From assembly GCA_930367215.1 (NCBI GenBank), contig OV884056.1:90035285-90099284 (forward strand): a DNA stretch of 64,000 bases, in the 5' to 3' direction. The notes beneath the pieces are model-generated. The model had not been told where the DNA came from and searched no databases. It saw only the letters and a program-made list of their open reading frames with translations. Within the stretch, counting starts at the first letter, position 1. The number at the start of each line of letters is the position of its first letter. Position numbers and translations under genes: made by a program. Shown here in pieces: positions 21,305-32,429 of the stretch. The DNA is from Pollenia angustigena. Lineage: Eukaryota > Arthropoda > Insecta > Diptera > Polleniidae.

Positions 21305-22895
21305 GGGTGTCCGTAACAGTTTAAGCTGAACTCAAATGATTTTCAGGAGGGCAATTTATATTGGAGCCAGAGTGATTTCTGGTATTAAAAACCATAAATT
21401 TCAATACAGCGCACAGTGGTTCAGTGGTAGGACATAGTGGTCAAATGACGATGTTCGATTTTTTCATAGTTAGTTCGCTCTAATACTCACTATTAGTGGT
21501 ACTACTAAAACATGCAAAAAGATTTGCAATCAGTTGTTTTTTACATTTACTTTTGTGCATCGGAAGTGAACAAATAAAAACAACTTTCCTTATCTTTTTC
21601 AGCAGTGCTAATAAAGTTAATTTCTAGTGCGCGTTTTTTCAAAGAAAAAAACATTTTTGAGTTATTGTTTTACAATAGATATTTAAGTTGAAGGTATTAT
21701 GTATTTAATAATTTTTTAAGCAAGACGTATTTTGCGAATCAGTTTTACGTATATTTTTTACGACGTTTTTTTCCCCTTAAGGTATTAACTATGTTGCCGT
21801 CTTATGACGCTTTCAAGTTACATATCAAAATGTTACTCTATATCTATACTTTTAATTTAAAAAGAATTTATCTGCGAATATGCATGGTACAGAGGGTCTT
21901 TGTCTCTACGACTAGATTCATACATATCGAGCCCTTATTGCGAAAATGGTGTAACCAACAATATTTTAGATTTTTGTTTTTTGATGAAAATCGATAACTT
22001 TTGATCATTTGCATCATCTTTAAAAATCTCATATCTCTGGGAAGTACAGTTACGAAATAAGAGCAAGAGCAATTTTAAACTAAACCCAAGACTTGAAGAA
22101 AAGTTTAGTAAAAAAAAACCTTCTCCTGTAAAATTTTTTTCTTTTCTTAGTTTACCCTAATTGGCCCATAAATACCGTAAACATAAATATTCATATTAAT
22201 TTTGATGACTATAGCTGAGTAAACTACGTATGACAGCCTTCCTTAGAAACTTGAACCACTGTGCAGCGGTGAATTTAGTTTAAGCGTTTACAGTGAATTT
22301 CAGAAGGCTGCTAAATATGGGATCTAAGTTAAATTATGGACCGTATATCACAAAATTGAATGACATTTTTTCTGGCCATTTAAAGTTAAGTTGGAACAGA
22401 TTTTACCGCAATATCTATATCTGCTGCGGTTTTATGGACCGATCTTCACGAAATTTCACAGTGTAATTTCCAGTCGAATAAAACGAATTTCTGCAAAATC
22501 TTATATCATTCCGTGCATTGTTCCACCATTTCTGTTAGTTTTTGTTACAAAATTATCCATTTTTCGAGGTGGTGGTTCCACATTTTGATTCATAGCCCTG
22601 ATCCTACTGAACCGATTTTGCAGGGTTTCAAACCCAAACTTCTTAGGGTTACTACAAGCAACACCAAGTTGCTTCATATCTTTTGAGTTTTTTCAAAAGT
22701 AACCGCGTTTTCAACAGACAGACAGACAGACAGAAGGATATGGCTAAATCGACTAAGAATTACACAAGGAGCCAGAATATATATACTTTATGGGATCTGA
22801 GATAAATAATAAAAAAGTTTCACACCGAATGACAAACTTAGTATACCCTCTTCACAACTAATTGTGGTTGGTGGAGGGTATAAAAACGGTCTGTG
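21305..22895. repeat. DINE/Helentron-like element, interrupted
   Basis: Begins with CCGTAACAGTTTAAGCTGAA and AGGAGGGCAATTTATATTGG and ends with the AAATCGACTAAGAATTAC block, ATATATACTTTATGGG and a terminal hairpin of GTATACCCTC with GAGGGTATA (22846-22886). Copies in the same order are at 23640-25060 and 56430-58999. A CACAGTGG-ended MITE is inserted at 21412-22263. Confidence 0.75.
21412..22263. mobile_element. Transib-like MITE, TIR CACAGTGGTTCA
   Basis: Both ends are CACAGTGGTTCA. An exact GC-rich 5-bp duplication CAGCG lies at 21407-21411 and 22264-22268. The homologous DINE copies at 23805 and 56575 show the uninterrupted site (TACAGCAGTGAAATTAG type). A CACAGTG heptamer end plus 5-bp GC-rich duplication is what Transib/ProtoRAG-type transposition gives. 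No transposase inside. Confidence 0.75.
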
Positions 22896-23182
22896 TCGTG
22901 TATGTGCTCCTAAAACTGAAGACCGATTAACACCAAACTTGGACAATAAATCAGTTTAGTCAGGACAATAGGTGGCGCTGTTGTCACGATATTAAAAGTT
23001 TTTTAATTAATGGTACGTTTTGGCTGATATTCACAATATACATATATTTATTAAACAAAAATAAGTTTCCTGGAAAATCCGAGCAGCCCTTTATAGGCCG
23101 TCTACATTACAACGAAATCTAGTTTCTTTATTAAAATAGTTTAATGCAATTAACTATACACATGGTAAACTGTTGATATCAA
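22896..23182. other. Unassigned sequence
   Basis: Contains CCGATTAACACCAAACTTGG and GGTGGCGCTGTTGTCACGA, which look like part of another DINE-type repeat. No ends or genes are identified. Confidence 0.3.
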
Positions 23183-24192
23183 AAACAAGAGAAAGTGTAT
23201 ACAGTATTTTTCGTTTAGCTGCACATTCCAGTTTGCACAAAAATTAGTGCAGATACGCAAAATATTCTCTTACGCAGTATTCCCTTAGCAGCATAAATAA
23301 TGCAGCATAAATAATGCTGCTAAGGGAATTCACTTACCTGAATATATGTGTGTGCCCTTATGTTAAATTTTTTTCTTATTACAAAAATAGATTTAGTCAT
23401 GCCTTCATTATTTTCAACAAATTTTTTTAATACAGTTTTAAATTTAATATTAATATATGTATATAAAACAGTTAATTTAAAAGCAATTTAGAGTGCTTTA
23501 TTCAGCTGTGCCGAATCATTGACACCCTTCACCGACAGTTTGAATATTTTTGGAGCGCGCTATATATGATATCTAGATATTATAAACCAAAAAAAAAATT
23601 CAGTTTTTTTTTAACACGGCGTCAGAATTAACATTGGTCGCGGCTGAGACCTGTAATAAATTATCATGATTCGTAACAGTTTTAACCGAACTAAAATAAA
23701 TTTCAGGAGGGGAATTTGTATTGGACTCATGGTAAATTATGAACCAATCATCCCAATATTCTGTAAAGTGGTTGCTGGTGGGAAAAAACATAAATTAGAA
23801 TAAATTTCAATACAGCAGTGAAATTAGTTTTCGAGTTTACAGTGAATTTCAGAGGGCTACTTAGTATGGGATCTAAGATAAATTATGGACCATATATCAC
23901 AAACTTTCATGATATTTTTTTGGCCATATGAAGATATGTGGGAAGAAATTTTACCTCAATATCTTTATCTGCTAGGGTTTTAGGTGCATTTAATTAATTT
24001 CCCAGAATAGGCTGTATATGCGGCCTATGATAAATTATGGACCGATTTGTGCAAAATTTTATTTTATTGCGTGCATTATTCCAATAATTATGTTAGTTTT
24101 TTATTATCATCTTTTGAGGTGGTTCCACATATTGATTCACAGCTCTGGTCCTACTGAACCGATTTTGCTGGATTTCAATCGAAAACAGCTTA

Positions 24193-24621
24193 CATAGAAA
24201 AAATTATCAGTAGTTTTTTATCAATTAAAAAAATTGTTTAAAAAGTATATCAATTTTATTATTGTGATAATTGAATTAATTATTTTTTTTTTTTTTTGTT
24301 GAAAGAAAATTGAAAATATAATTTTGATTTAATACACATTTTAGATGTTTTGAAATAAATTTTTAATTAAAATATCATTTAAATGACAAAAAATAATTTG
24401 AGATTGCGGAATTGTTGTTGGAAATTGTCAAAACCGGAGCTATACTTAAATAAATCAATTAACACATTGTTGAAACGGCAACGTTTTTTGATCATTTTTT
24501 AATTAAAATTAAAAATATAATTTATTGAAAAAAAATTCTCAATTTTATATTTTTACAATTTTAAGTAATCTATATAATCATTTTGGTAATAGTTGCAAAA
24601 TCAACAAATTGTTTGCTTGAA
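24193..24621. mobile_element. CACAGAAAAAATTA-type MITE, right end lost
   Basis: CATAGAAAAAATTATCAGTA after TA starts a sequence that is the inverse of 55611-56096 (for example TTGGTAATAGTTGCAAAATC against GATTTTGCACCTATTACCAA). Its far end is cut by the repeat starting at about 24622. Confidence 0.65.
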
Positions 24622-24944
24622 TGGACTACTCCATGGCCTGGTCCGACGTAATGCAAGCATGTTAAAAAGTGTTTGTTGTGAGACGACATGTCTTCGGTTT
24701 TCAGCGACGTGCTTTCGTTTTTAAACGACTTCAAAACTAATCCTCTTGAGTATACCATGGAGTAGTTTTAAAACCACTGTTTTGTAGTCCAAAGCTGGGT
24801 TATATGGTCCTCCCCTAGGACATCGTAATGTTAAATAGACCATGTTTTTTCCATACGTTTGGGTTACTTTTAGACTAGTCCTAGCCCCTTGTGGGCTACT
24901 GTTTACACGCGTGTTTGGACTGGTCCTATTATTTGCAGGGTACA
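24622..24944 (-). repeat. Interspersed repeat with GGACCAGTCC, copy 2
   Basis: Inverse copy of 9916-10205: CCTGCAAATAATAGGACCAG, ACACGCGTGTAAACAGTAG and CGAAGACATGTCG on the minus strand. It is inserted within a DINE. The frames inside are shadows of the repeat. Confidence 0.6.
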
Positions 24945-25647
24945 AGCAATTTGACACCAAGTTAGTTCTTTTCTTTTGAGTTTTTCAAAAGTGAACGTGT
25001 TTCAACAGACGGACAGACAGACGGACATGGTTAAATCGACTTAGAATTACTCAAGGAGCCAGAATGTATATCGTCATCTTAAAGACCAAATAACCTATCT
25101 GCAAAAATTTCAAAATTGAGTTTCTTATGGATGTTTATTCCCTATATCATAACGCATATCTTTGCAAAATTTTTAACATGTAATATTACAAATGACAAAG
25201 TTTTTGTACCTAGAGGACCGTTACGCACAAAAAAAGAGAAAAATAAGTCATCAAAAATCACGATAAAAGTTTAATATTGTTGCACAGTGTTATTTAAACA
25301 AACATTAAGTACTTGTTTTTGCTTAAACCAGTAAAAGAAACTACTACTGTAATTATTTTATGTATATGATATTCATGTCTATAAAGAAATTTTTATTTAT
25401 TCATACTAATTAGTACTGCAGATAGGTTATTTGGTTTCAGATTTTTACAAATCCGAAAAACCTAAGTGTCATACCATAAGCTGTGATTAGAAAAACAAAA
25501 TTTTCTCAACCGATATATATTACTGGTTTCATTTTAATCAAAATGTGCAATTTTCGTTTCAATATCGTTAATAGTACCAATTTTATAACGTTTTTCCCTC
25601 TCCTGTAAAGTTTTGAAAACTGCAGGGTCTTAGATGTATAATAAACA

Positions 25648-26860
25648 AGTAAGAGTGCTATATTCGGATGTGCCGAATCTTATATACCCTTCACCATTTT
25701 GCGAACAGAATACAGAGCAACTAGACAAAAACTAAATAAAACTGATAAATATTTTTTTAAAATAAAAGACAACCGGTTTTGAACTTCGCTTTTCATAAGG
25801 ACCCAGAATATATACACTTTATAGGGTGTAGGATCAATATTGTAGAAATTACAAACCTTTTTTTAGATTAGAACCCAGTATTTCGGTTATAACTCATAAA
25901 AATTTCCTATATTTTGGTATAAAAGTCATATCCATAGGACATATGACAGCCCTAAAATTTAGGTTTTTATAAAAATTTTGATGTTTTTTAGCCCATTTTT
26001 GGAGTATTTTGCTCATAAATTACCCATTGTCTAACCGATTTGATAGTTTTATATACCGACGTGTTAAGGAAGAATTTTACCATTTACTTAAGTTATATTT
26101 AAATATAAACATTTATATATACTTGTATACATATATTTTAACAAAGTTAGTTATAAAAAAGAGTAATTTTTGGGGATTCAGTATTTCGGTTATAACTCAG
26201 CCATTTTTTAACCGATTTGACAGATTTATATACCGACGTGTTTAAAAAGAAATTTACCATTTACTTTAGTTATAAAACTTGGACTCGGGGAGATCAATGG
26301 TTCCCGAAATATATAAGTCATATCCATAAGACATAATATGGCAGCCCTAAAATTTAGGTTTTTATACAATTTTAAATATTTTTTTTATACGGGAGGCACC
26401 ACGCCCACTTCTTCAATCCCGCCCACATTTTGTAGGATGATGTGTATTGGCAACCTAAATGTGTGTACCTAATTTGGAAACTTTGGCTTTTGCCGTTCCC
26501 CAGATATACAGCAAAAAGTAATGAAAATACAACAACCACAAGGGATTTTTGGAAAAAATTAGAGGTAGTCGTTGTTTTTTGCTCATATCTTAGCCATTTT
26601 TGGGCTGATCTGGCTGAATTTCAGTAACAAAATTATAATAAGAATACCTGACATAAAGATACCCCAATCAAGTCCCCATCATATCTGGGAAACCCATTTC
26701 AACAGACAGACAGATGGACGCACGGACATACCGGTTTTGAACTTCGGTTTTCATAAGGACCCAGAATATATATACTTTATAAGGTGTAGGATCAATATTG
26801 TAGAAATTACAAACGGAATGACAAAGTTATATATACCCTTTCTACCTTCGGCTTTTAGCA
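25648..26860. repeat. DINE-like element, AACAAGTAAGAG type
   Basis: Starts AACAAGTAAGAGTGCTATAT and TGTGCCGAATCTTATATACC. It carries two similar units (TTTCGGTTATAACTCA and CCGATTTGA with TATACCGACGTGTT at 26050 and 26225), a CCACGCCCACTTCTTC block, a CAGACAGACAGATGGACG microsatellite and the end ATATATACCCTTTCTACCTTCGG. This is the standard DINE-1 layout. The 78- and 131-codon frames inside are not genes. Confidence 0.75.
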
Positions 26861-27220
26861 AAACACGTATGTATGTTTTTAATTTTTTTATGTGCACACA
26901 CAATCACAGCTGCCAGATCAACTGTATTTTCAATTTAAATATTTTGCCTTTCTTTTTCATAAAATAGCGATATGATTCATTATTTTTTTTTATGAGGCAC
27001 TTAAAAATAATATTTTGTATTAAAAATAAACATTGTTGACCAAAAGTCGAATGCTGTTATCCAAAATATGCACTTTAGCAAAATGCACGTACACGATTTT
27101 TTTTCTAACAAAATTTAGCACTAAATACAAAGCATTGTGTATGATGCTTTGTATTTAGTGCAGACATGCAAAAAAATGTAGTTAAGTGAAATGCAGCTAA
27201 AGGAAAAATACTGTAGTCGG

Positions 27221-29472
27221 CAGCGTGACCATATTAGCTTTTTTAAAGCTAAATTTAGCTTTATTTTTTAATTTTTAGCTGAGATATTTAATCATTAAGC
27301 TTTAAGCTTTTTTCAACGATGCATTTAGCTTTTCCTAGCCCTTTTTAATTTCAATTTCGTGTTTATTTATATTTTAAAATAAATAAAACAGTTTATCCGG
27401 TAATAGTCTGGCAGCGCAGAAGAAATCGCTGTTGCAGATTTGATTTACATACGTTACAGTGCTGCGAGGGGAAGAATACAAAAGTTTGCTATTTTCCAAA
27501 AAAATCAAGAATTTTTGTCAAAAGTTACACTTTGAAAAATTTCTTGAATAAACAGTAAATTTATGTGATTTATAAGAACAAAAAACATGCATATTTCTAT
27601 TCCATATTTCAGAGACAATAGCAATACCACAAATCATTTATTGAACAAAAGCAAAGCTTAGAGTAAGTTTTATGCCTATTGAATAAGAATTTTAAAATAA
27701 GGTTTAAGCAAACAGTACTTTTCGTTTATAGTCACTACAGTTTTTAGCCACTTTAGCGATATAAGTAGGTATTACAATTTATCTGTTTTTCTGCCGTTAT
27801 AAGCAAATTTAATATAAAGGATTTACGTGATAGTCCATTTAACGATGAAAGCATATTTGCCACATACTTATTTCATCTATAAGCAGTCATCAAGAGCAAA
27901 AGTAAATCGAATTATGGGCATTATAGTTACATTAGCAAAACGTTCTACGTTCTTTTTAATTTTCGAAGACTCAAACCATTAAAAAATGATTAAGAATTAA
28001 ATGGTTTATTTTTTTCATCATGAAAAAAATTAGTTTTTGGCTTAAGTATCAGGGACAAATATCTTGTTTGGCCTTCTTATGAATGTTGTTGTGTTGGTCG
28101 AAATATAGTCGTTTTTAAAAGCTGGTATTATGATTGACGCAAACGCCATATGTACGGCGAACTTTTTACTTATGTGTTTTACATTGTCGTTGTCGTGATT
28201 TCGAATTTCAAACGCCTACGACTTTGATCCCTACAACGACTTCCGTCAACTAGTTTTTGAAAATTTCTTGAAAACTTTTGCTAGTAACAGTTTTACTAGT
28301 TAAGTTATGTTCATACCAGAGAACTGCAAAATCACTATTTTTCTTGATTTATTCATACGCTCAAATTTACATTCACTCTTTGCTTGCAAAACAAAGTTCA
28401 ACGTTGGTAATTTTTACATCGTTTCGTACACATTTGATTTTTGCATGTATTGGTTTTTTATTGAAAGTGCTTTGTTTGCATTTTTGTTGCGCACGCAATA
28501 TAACACAACTGTGTAAATTCAAAAGGAACACATTCTTATTCTTTTGCATTCAAGTAGTCGTTGTCCACTCGATGAGACGCTTTGTTAACATTAACAACAG
28601 TAACAACAATAAACCACTCGATGAGACGCTTTGTTAAAATTAACAACAATAAAAACAACAATAACAAGAATATATTGTACATACAAGAACTACTGTCCTT
28701 TTTAAGATGATAAAAAAAAGTCTTCTGTTTCTATGGAAATTGTTTGTACCTACTTGTACTACATAGTAACTGTTGAATGCCTTCATGAGTAATAATTGCT
28801 TGATTTCTGGCTTTTTTCTTTGCCAAAATAATCATTGTCGGACCAAACACACAAACATCTTTATTAAAAAACGAAGCTAACGATGGTATTAATAACAAAG
28901 CACGATGTGCATTATTTGAATGACTGCAAACCAGCAGCGAATGTTTGCGGTTGCGCAAGTTTGATTGTATGACCGCAAGGGAATGTATTTGTTCCTGTTC
29001 ATTTAATGCGTTTTTTTTTTTTTTTGCAATTGCACAAAGCCGTTCTCTGGTTCATACCTATTAAATATTTGGCGTCCCTTGTTTTAATAAAAAATTTATT
29101 AACTTTTGCAAAACGTTTAGCTAGATCAAACATCATTATACAGTTTCTTAATTACATTATACAATTATCTTCTTACAAATAAAGCTTAGCAAATCCATAG
29201 AAATTGTTAAAAATAAAGCTAAGGTTTGATCAATTTACTGGTCAAGCTTTTTTTGGACTTTTCTTTCGTTTATTTATATAATTATTCTAAGCTATAATTA
29301 CATAAGCAATACTTAATCTATGAAAAATATTGAAATAATTAAAAGTTACTACACGAAGCTATAAAAAAATTTAGCTCTATTTTTTGGCTTTAAATTTACT
29401 TCTTTAGCTTTTTTTTTAGCTCCATTTCAAACATGATTTAGTTTTATATTTTTAAAAAATCTGGTCACACTG
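27221..29472. mobile_element. hAT-like element, TIR CAGYGTGACCA, 8-bp duplication
   Basis: The left end CAGCGTGACCATATTAGC and reversed right end CAGTGTGACCAGATTTT are bounded by an exact 8-bp duplication GTAGTCGG (27213-27220 and 29473-29480). The ends are rich in TTTAGCTTT words in both orientations. No transposase. A hobo-like element is nested at 28317-29049. It inserted right at the border of the pogo-like element, so it is younger than that element. Confidence 0.88.
28317..29049. mobile_element. hobo/Hermes-like non-autonomous hAT, copy 1
   Basis: The left end CAGAGAACTGCA equals the terminus I recall for Drosophila hobo, and the right end reversed is CAGAGAACGGC. An exact 8-bp duplication GTTCATAC (28309-28316 and 29050-29057) fits the hAT target consensus nTnnnnAn. 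The interior includes GATGAGACGCTTTGTTAA in duplicate (28571 and 28621) and AACAA-rich runs. The 119- and 75-codon frames are not supported as genes. Confidence 0.88.
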
Positions 29473-29480
29473 GTAGTCGG

Positions 29481-30110
29481 TCAAGCCCAACCATATGATA
29501 CCGTATACATACCACAGAATGTATAGACAACTTTTCGAAAGTGTACCCTATTTGGGAACCAGCATGTCATAGCATCTAAATTAAAATTTCTCGGTGCACA
29601 ATTTTATACTAATACCAATATTTATGTTTAAGAAAGTTATGGCACTAAAAGCTATTTTCGGGACTGGAATTTGTATGAATCGATTTCAATACCCAATAAA
29701 AACTTTATTAACAAGGTTTTATCTATAAATGTTATTTTTGTCAAACTAATTGGGCCTAATTTTCTTCAATGTAAATAAAATAAAATTTTTAATTACAATA
29801 TTAAATATATGGCTCAAGCTCTAATGTTTACATTTGTACTTCCAGTTGTACAAATTAAATGTCAACGAAAGTAGACTAAAAACATAATAAACAAATGTAT
29901 TCAGGTTTTCAAGACAAAGTCTTGACAGAAAGAATACGAAAAAACAGAAAAAAGGAGGCAACATGTAAATAAAATTGAAAAATGATAATTACACTGGTTA
30001 CCGATATGGTGATTGTAGATTTTGAATACAATTTATCCGGAATTAGCAGAATGTTGGGGGAAAATTGAAACCTTTTACCTTCGGTGAAGGGTAAATATAA
30101 TATTTGAGGG
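29481..30110. repeat. DINE-like element, distal part
   Basis: Continues the DINE begun at 23183: GTCGGTCAAGCCCAACCATA then ATGATACCGTATACATACC, ending near ACCTTCGGTGAAGGGTA (30069-30093). Between these is AT-rich DNA without a gene. Confidence 0.55.
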
Positions 30111-30256
30111 AACTTAGGACACCGTCTATGGGATTGGCGACTGGAAGAGCTGACCGCGAGAAAAGCATTCTCTGTATTTCATTATACGAAAACATTTACA
30201 ATTTAAAACCTCTAAATAAAATAATAATAATAACAATAAATTAGAAAAAAACTTAC

Positions 30257-30273
30257 TTGGTAACTGTCTTCAT
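30257..30273 (-). CDS. Nep2: Neprilysin-2-like M13 metallopeptidase, first coding exon
   Basis: The ATG at 30273-30271 opens MKTVT plus two bases of an Asn codon, 17 nt, before a strong donor GTAAGT (30256-30251). Joined to the exon at 13617 it gives MKTVTNPIWWRRR, matching the short basic cytoplasmic tail of Nep2-type proteins. The ATG context is A-rich (AAAAAAAATG), as favoured in flies. The following intron spans 16.6 kb of transposons. The start choice rests on frame continuity, the donor and the family-like N-terminus; a cDNA is not available. Confidence 0.85.
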
Positions 30274-30413
30274 TTTTTTTAATTTCACTTGTCACTTGAG
30301 TTTGAACAGAAATTTACACCTTATTAGAAAAAAAAACACAAAAAGAAATAATTTATAAAATTCATAACAAATTTAAAAAATCTTTAAATTTTAGAAGTTA
30401 AATTACACCGTCT
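30274..30413 (-). other. Probable 5' UTR of the neprilysin gene
   Basis: About 140 nt between the candidate initiator and the start codon, AT-rich, with one short upstream ATG frame (starting near 30366, ATGAATTTTATAAATTATTT). No splice acceptor is needed to link it to the ATG. Confidence 0.4.
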
Positions 30414-30446
30414 GACAGCATTTTTTTACACAATCGCCACTATATA
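30410..30446 (-). promoter_or_regulatory. Candidate core promoter (TATA box plus Inr)
   Basis: On the minus strand CTATATAG (TATATA from 30446) lies 33 bp upstream of the A in GTCAGACGG (A at 30413). TCAG is the arthropod initiator core and the spacing is within the normal TATA-Inr range. No clear DPE at +28. In AT-rich DNA a TATA-like word is weak evidence; the pairing with TCAGAC is what raises it. Confidence 0.4.
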
Positions 30447-30644
30447 GCCATTAATCTAGAGACAAAACAGAGTGCTTGGATTTTCATTCCTTCAGCGTTT
30501 TGCTTATTTTATAGGACTTACTATTTCTCAAGAACGTTTATCTTTCTTTATATATTTATATTTTTTCTCTAATATTTATTAAAATATAATTCATAACATT
30601 CTAAACCTATAATAAACAACAGTTAACAATTATATATAATACTA

Positions 30645-31007
30645 GCTGACCTTGGTCCGCGTTGCTGGCCCTAAGCAAAAATTATTGTTGTATTACCACA
30701 CGATTTAAATTGAGCTTTTAACACTTATTGTACAATGTTGCACCTTATTAAGCGCGAAATATCTTGTGTTATCGAATGATGTAAATATTTTGAAAATAAA
30801 CCGAAACTCGGATTTTTGAATGCAACATTTCGAAAGTTTTAAAATTTTGATATTGGATCATTATTAACATAGGTTTTTTGTAAATATCTTCGGAACTACA
30901 TAACCGATTTAAGAGTTTGATATCTCGTTTTTAAAAACATGACAACGCTTTCAAAAAAAAAAAAAAAAAAAATAAAAAAAACCAAAAAAAATAAATGTGT
31001 ATACATA
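30645..31007. repeat. Common insect repeat CTAGCTGACC..., left part
   Basis: Starts ACTAGCTGACCTTGGTCCGC and, after the fold-back insertion, ends with ACATACATACAAACATCCTG and TATATATATAGATA (32210-32262). Similar starts occur at 9520 and 34535. An A-rich tract of about 35 bp lies at 30952-31000. Class uncertain. Confidence 0.5.
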
Positions 31008-31016
31008 TGTCATTGG

Positions 31017-32048
31017 GGTGGCATGTCATAACGTCCAGTGTCATAGTGTCCATTGACACTATGACACTCCAAAAAGTGTCACAGTATCCATGGACACTTT
31101 TGAAATGTCATAATGTCCGTGGGCATTAAGACACTTTGCAAATGAAAACTATGTAATTTTTAAAAATGTCATAAGGTCCATAATTACTAAAGACGTTAAA
31201 TACAAAAAGAAAAACATGTTTTATTATGGTCACAACAAACAAAACTATTTTTAAAAAACTTTTTTAACCATAATATGGTTGTCGGTTACAATGATTTGGT
31301 TAAATTAAACATAATATGGTTAAACAAATTTTAAAAATGGTTTTATTGTTTTTTCTCTGGGTGCATATATTAAATATATAACAGAAACACTTTTGGGAGC
31401 AAGGATTTTCTCCCCTATGGTGTAACAAATACCGGCATAGACGGCCTTCGGCCCGGCACAAGGATTTTCTACTCTATGGTATAACAAAGACCGGCCGGGC
31501 GCAAGGATTTTCTCTTGTTTGGTAAAACAAACGCCGGTCACAAGGATTTTCTACTCTATGGTATAACAAAAACCGGCTTTGCTAACTAAAGCTTTTTTGC
31601 ACAGACGGTCTTTGGTCGGGCGCAATTATTTTTTCCTTTTTGGTATAATAAGTAAAGCTTCTAAAATCTGCCTTGTTCCCGAACGATGGCCGATTTCGCA
31701 GAGAAGCTTTAGTTAGCGAAGCCAGTCTTTGTTATAACATAAAGGAGAAAATCTTTGCGCCCGGTCGAAGGCCGGCTATACAGAGAAGCTTTAGTTAGCG
31801 AACCCGGTGTTTGTTATTCCATAGAGGATAAAATTCTTGCGCCCGGCCGAAGGCCGTCTGTGTAGAGAAGCTTTAGTTAGCAAAGCCGGTACTTGTTTTA
31901 TCAAAGAGGAGAAAATCCTTGCGCCCGGCCGAAGACCGGCTATGCTTTCGAGTTTGTAAGCATGTTGTGGATATTGTGATACTCTACAAAGTGTCATAAC
32001 GTCCACGGACTTTATGACACTGCTCTGATGGACGTTATGATATGCCAT
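31017..32048. mobile_element. Second fold-back element, 9-bp duplication TGTCATTGG
   Basis: Ends are inverted GGCATGTCATAACGTCCA (left) and its near mirror at 32029-32046. Each arm has several copies of TGTCATAAYGTCC. The centre contains the inverted CCGGCCTTCGGCC units, GCGAAGCCGGT words and AAGCTTTAGTTAGCGAAGCC also found in 8090-8580. A 9-bp duplication TGTCATTGG lies at 31008-31016 and 32049-32057; a few extra bases sit between the duplication and the TIR. It resembles the inner part of the element at 7629-8944. No transposase. Confidence 0.8.
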
Positions 32049-32429
32049 TGTCATTGGTGGTGCAATATGAAAATTGGATTTTGCCACGCCCCTCCACCCG
32101 CACACCGAAAATCAAAAATCAGACTTCACAGTGTCCCACTCCTGAATATTCTGAAGATTCCCTGAAAATTTCATCAAAATCGGCTAAGCCTTTTTGGAGT
32201 TCATACGTTACATGCAAACATACATACAAACATCCTGTTTTATATATATAGATAAAAGATATATTATATATAATATATACACTAGCTCTAAAACGGGCTC
32301 TCTAGTATAGTTAATATTGTACATTATAGTTTTTTATTTGCAATATGGAAAAATTTTGAGAACTTCATTTATAATATGTATGTACACCTGTAGAAATAAA
32401 TGTTGTAATGAAAGAAGTGATAAAAACAT

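Larger units (their letters stand above)
23640..25065. repeat. DINE-like element with two nested insertions
   Basis: Same block order as 21305-22895 up to CGAAAACAGCTTA at 24192. It resumes at CAAGCAATTTGACACCAAG (24943) and continues to the GACAGACGGACATGG(T/C)TAAATCGACT block. The gap holds a CATAGAAAAAATTATC MITE fragment and the repeat at 24624-24944. Confidence 0.7.
23202..27213. mobile_element. pogo-like element hosting other repeats
   Basis: The left end CAGTATTTTTCGTTTAGCTG and the reversed right end CAGTATTTTTCCTTTAGCTG match the Drosophila pogo terminus pattern (CAGTAtaaTTCGcTTAGCTGC). TA flanks both ends (23200-23201 and 27214-27215). The interior is mostly later insertions (DINEs at 23640-25060 and 25648-26850). 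I see no transposase. The element interrupts a DINE: AACAAGAGAAAGTGTA on its left joins GTCGGTCAAGCCCAACC beyond the next insertion. Confidence 0.75.

Noticed and set aside
26572..26967. 131-codon frame
   Set aside because: It spans the conserved DINE end (CCCTTTCTACCTTCGG and CAGACAGACAG), so it is a repeat shadow.
28278..28637. 119-codon hydrophobic frame
   Set aside because: Part of the hobo-like MITE backbone, repeated with stops in the copy at 46023-50837.
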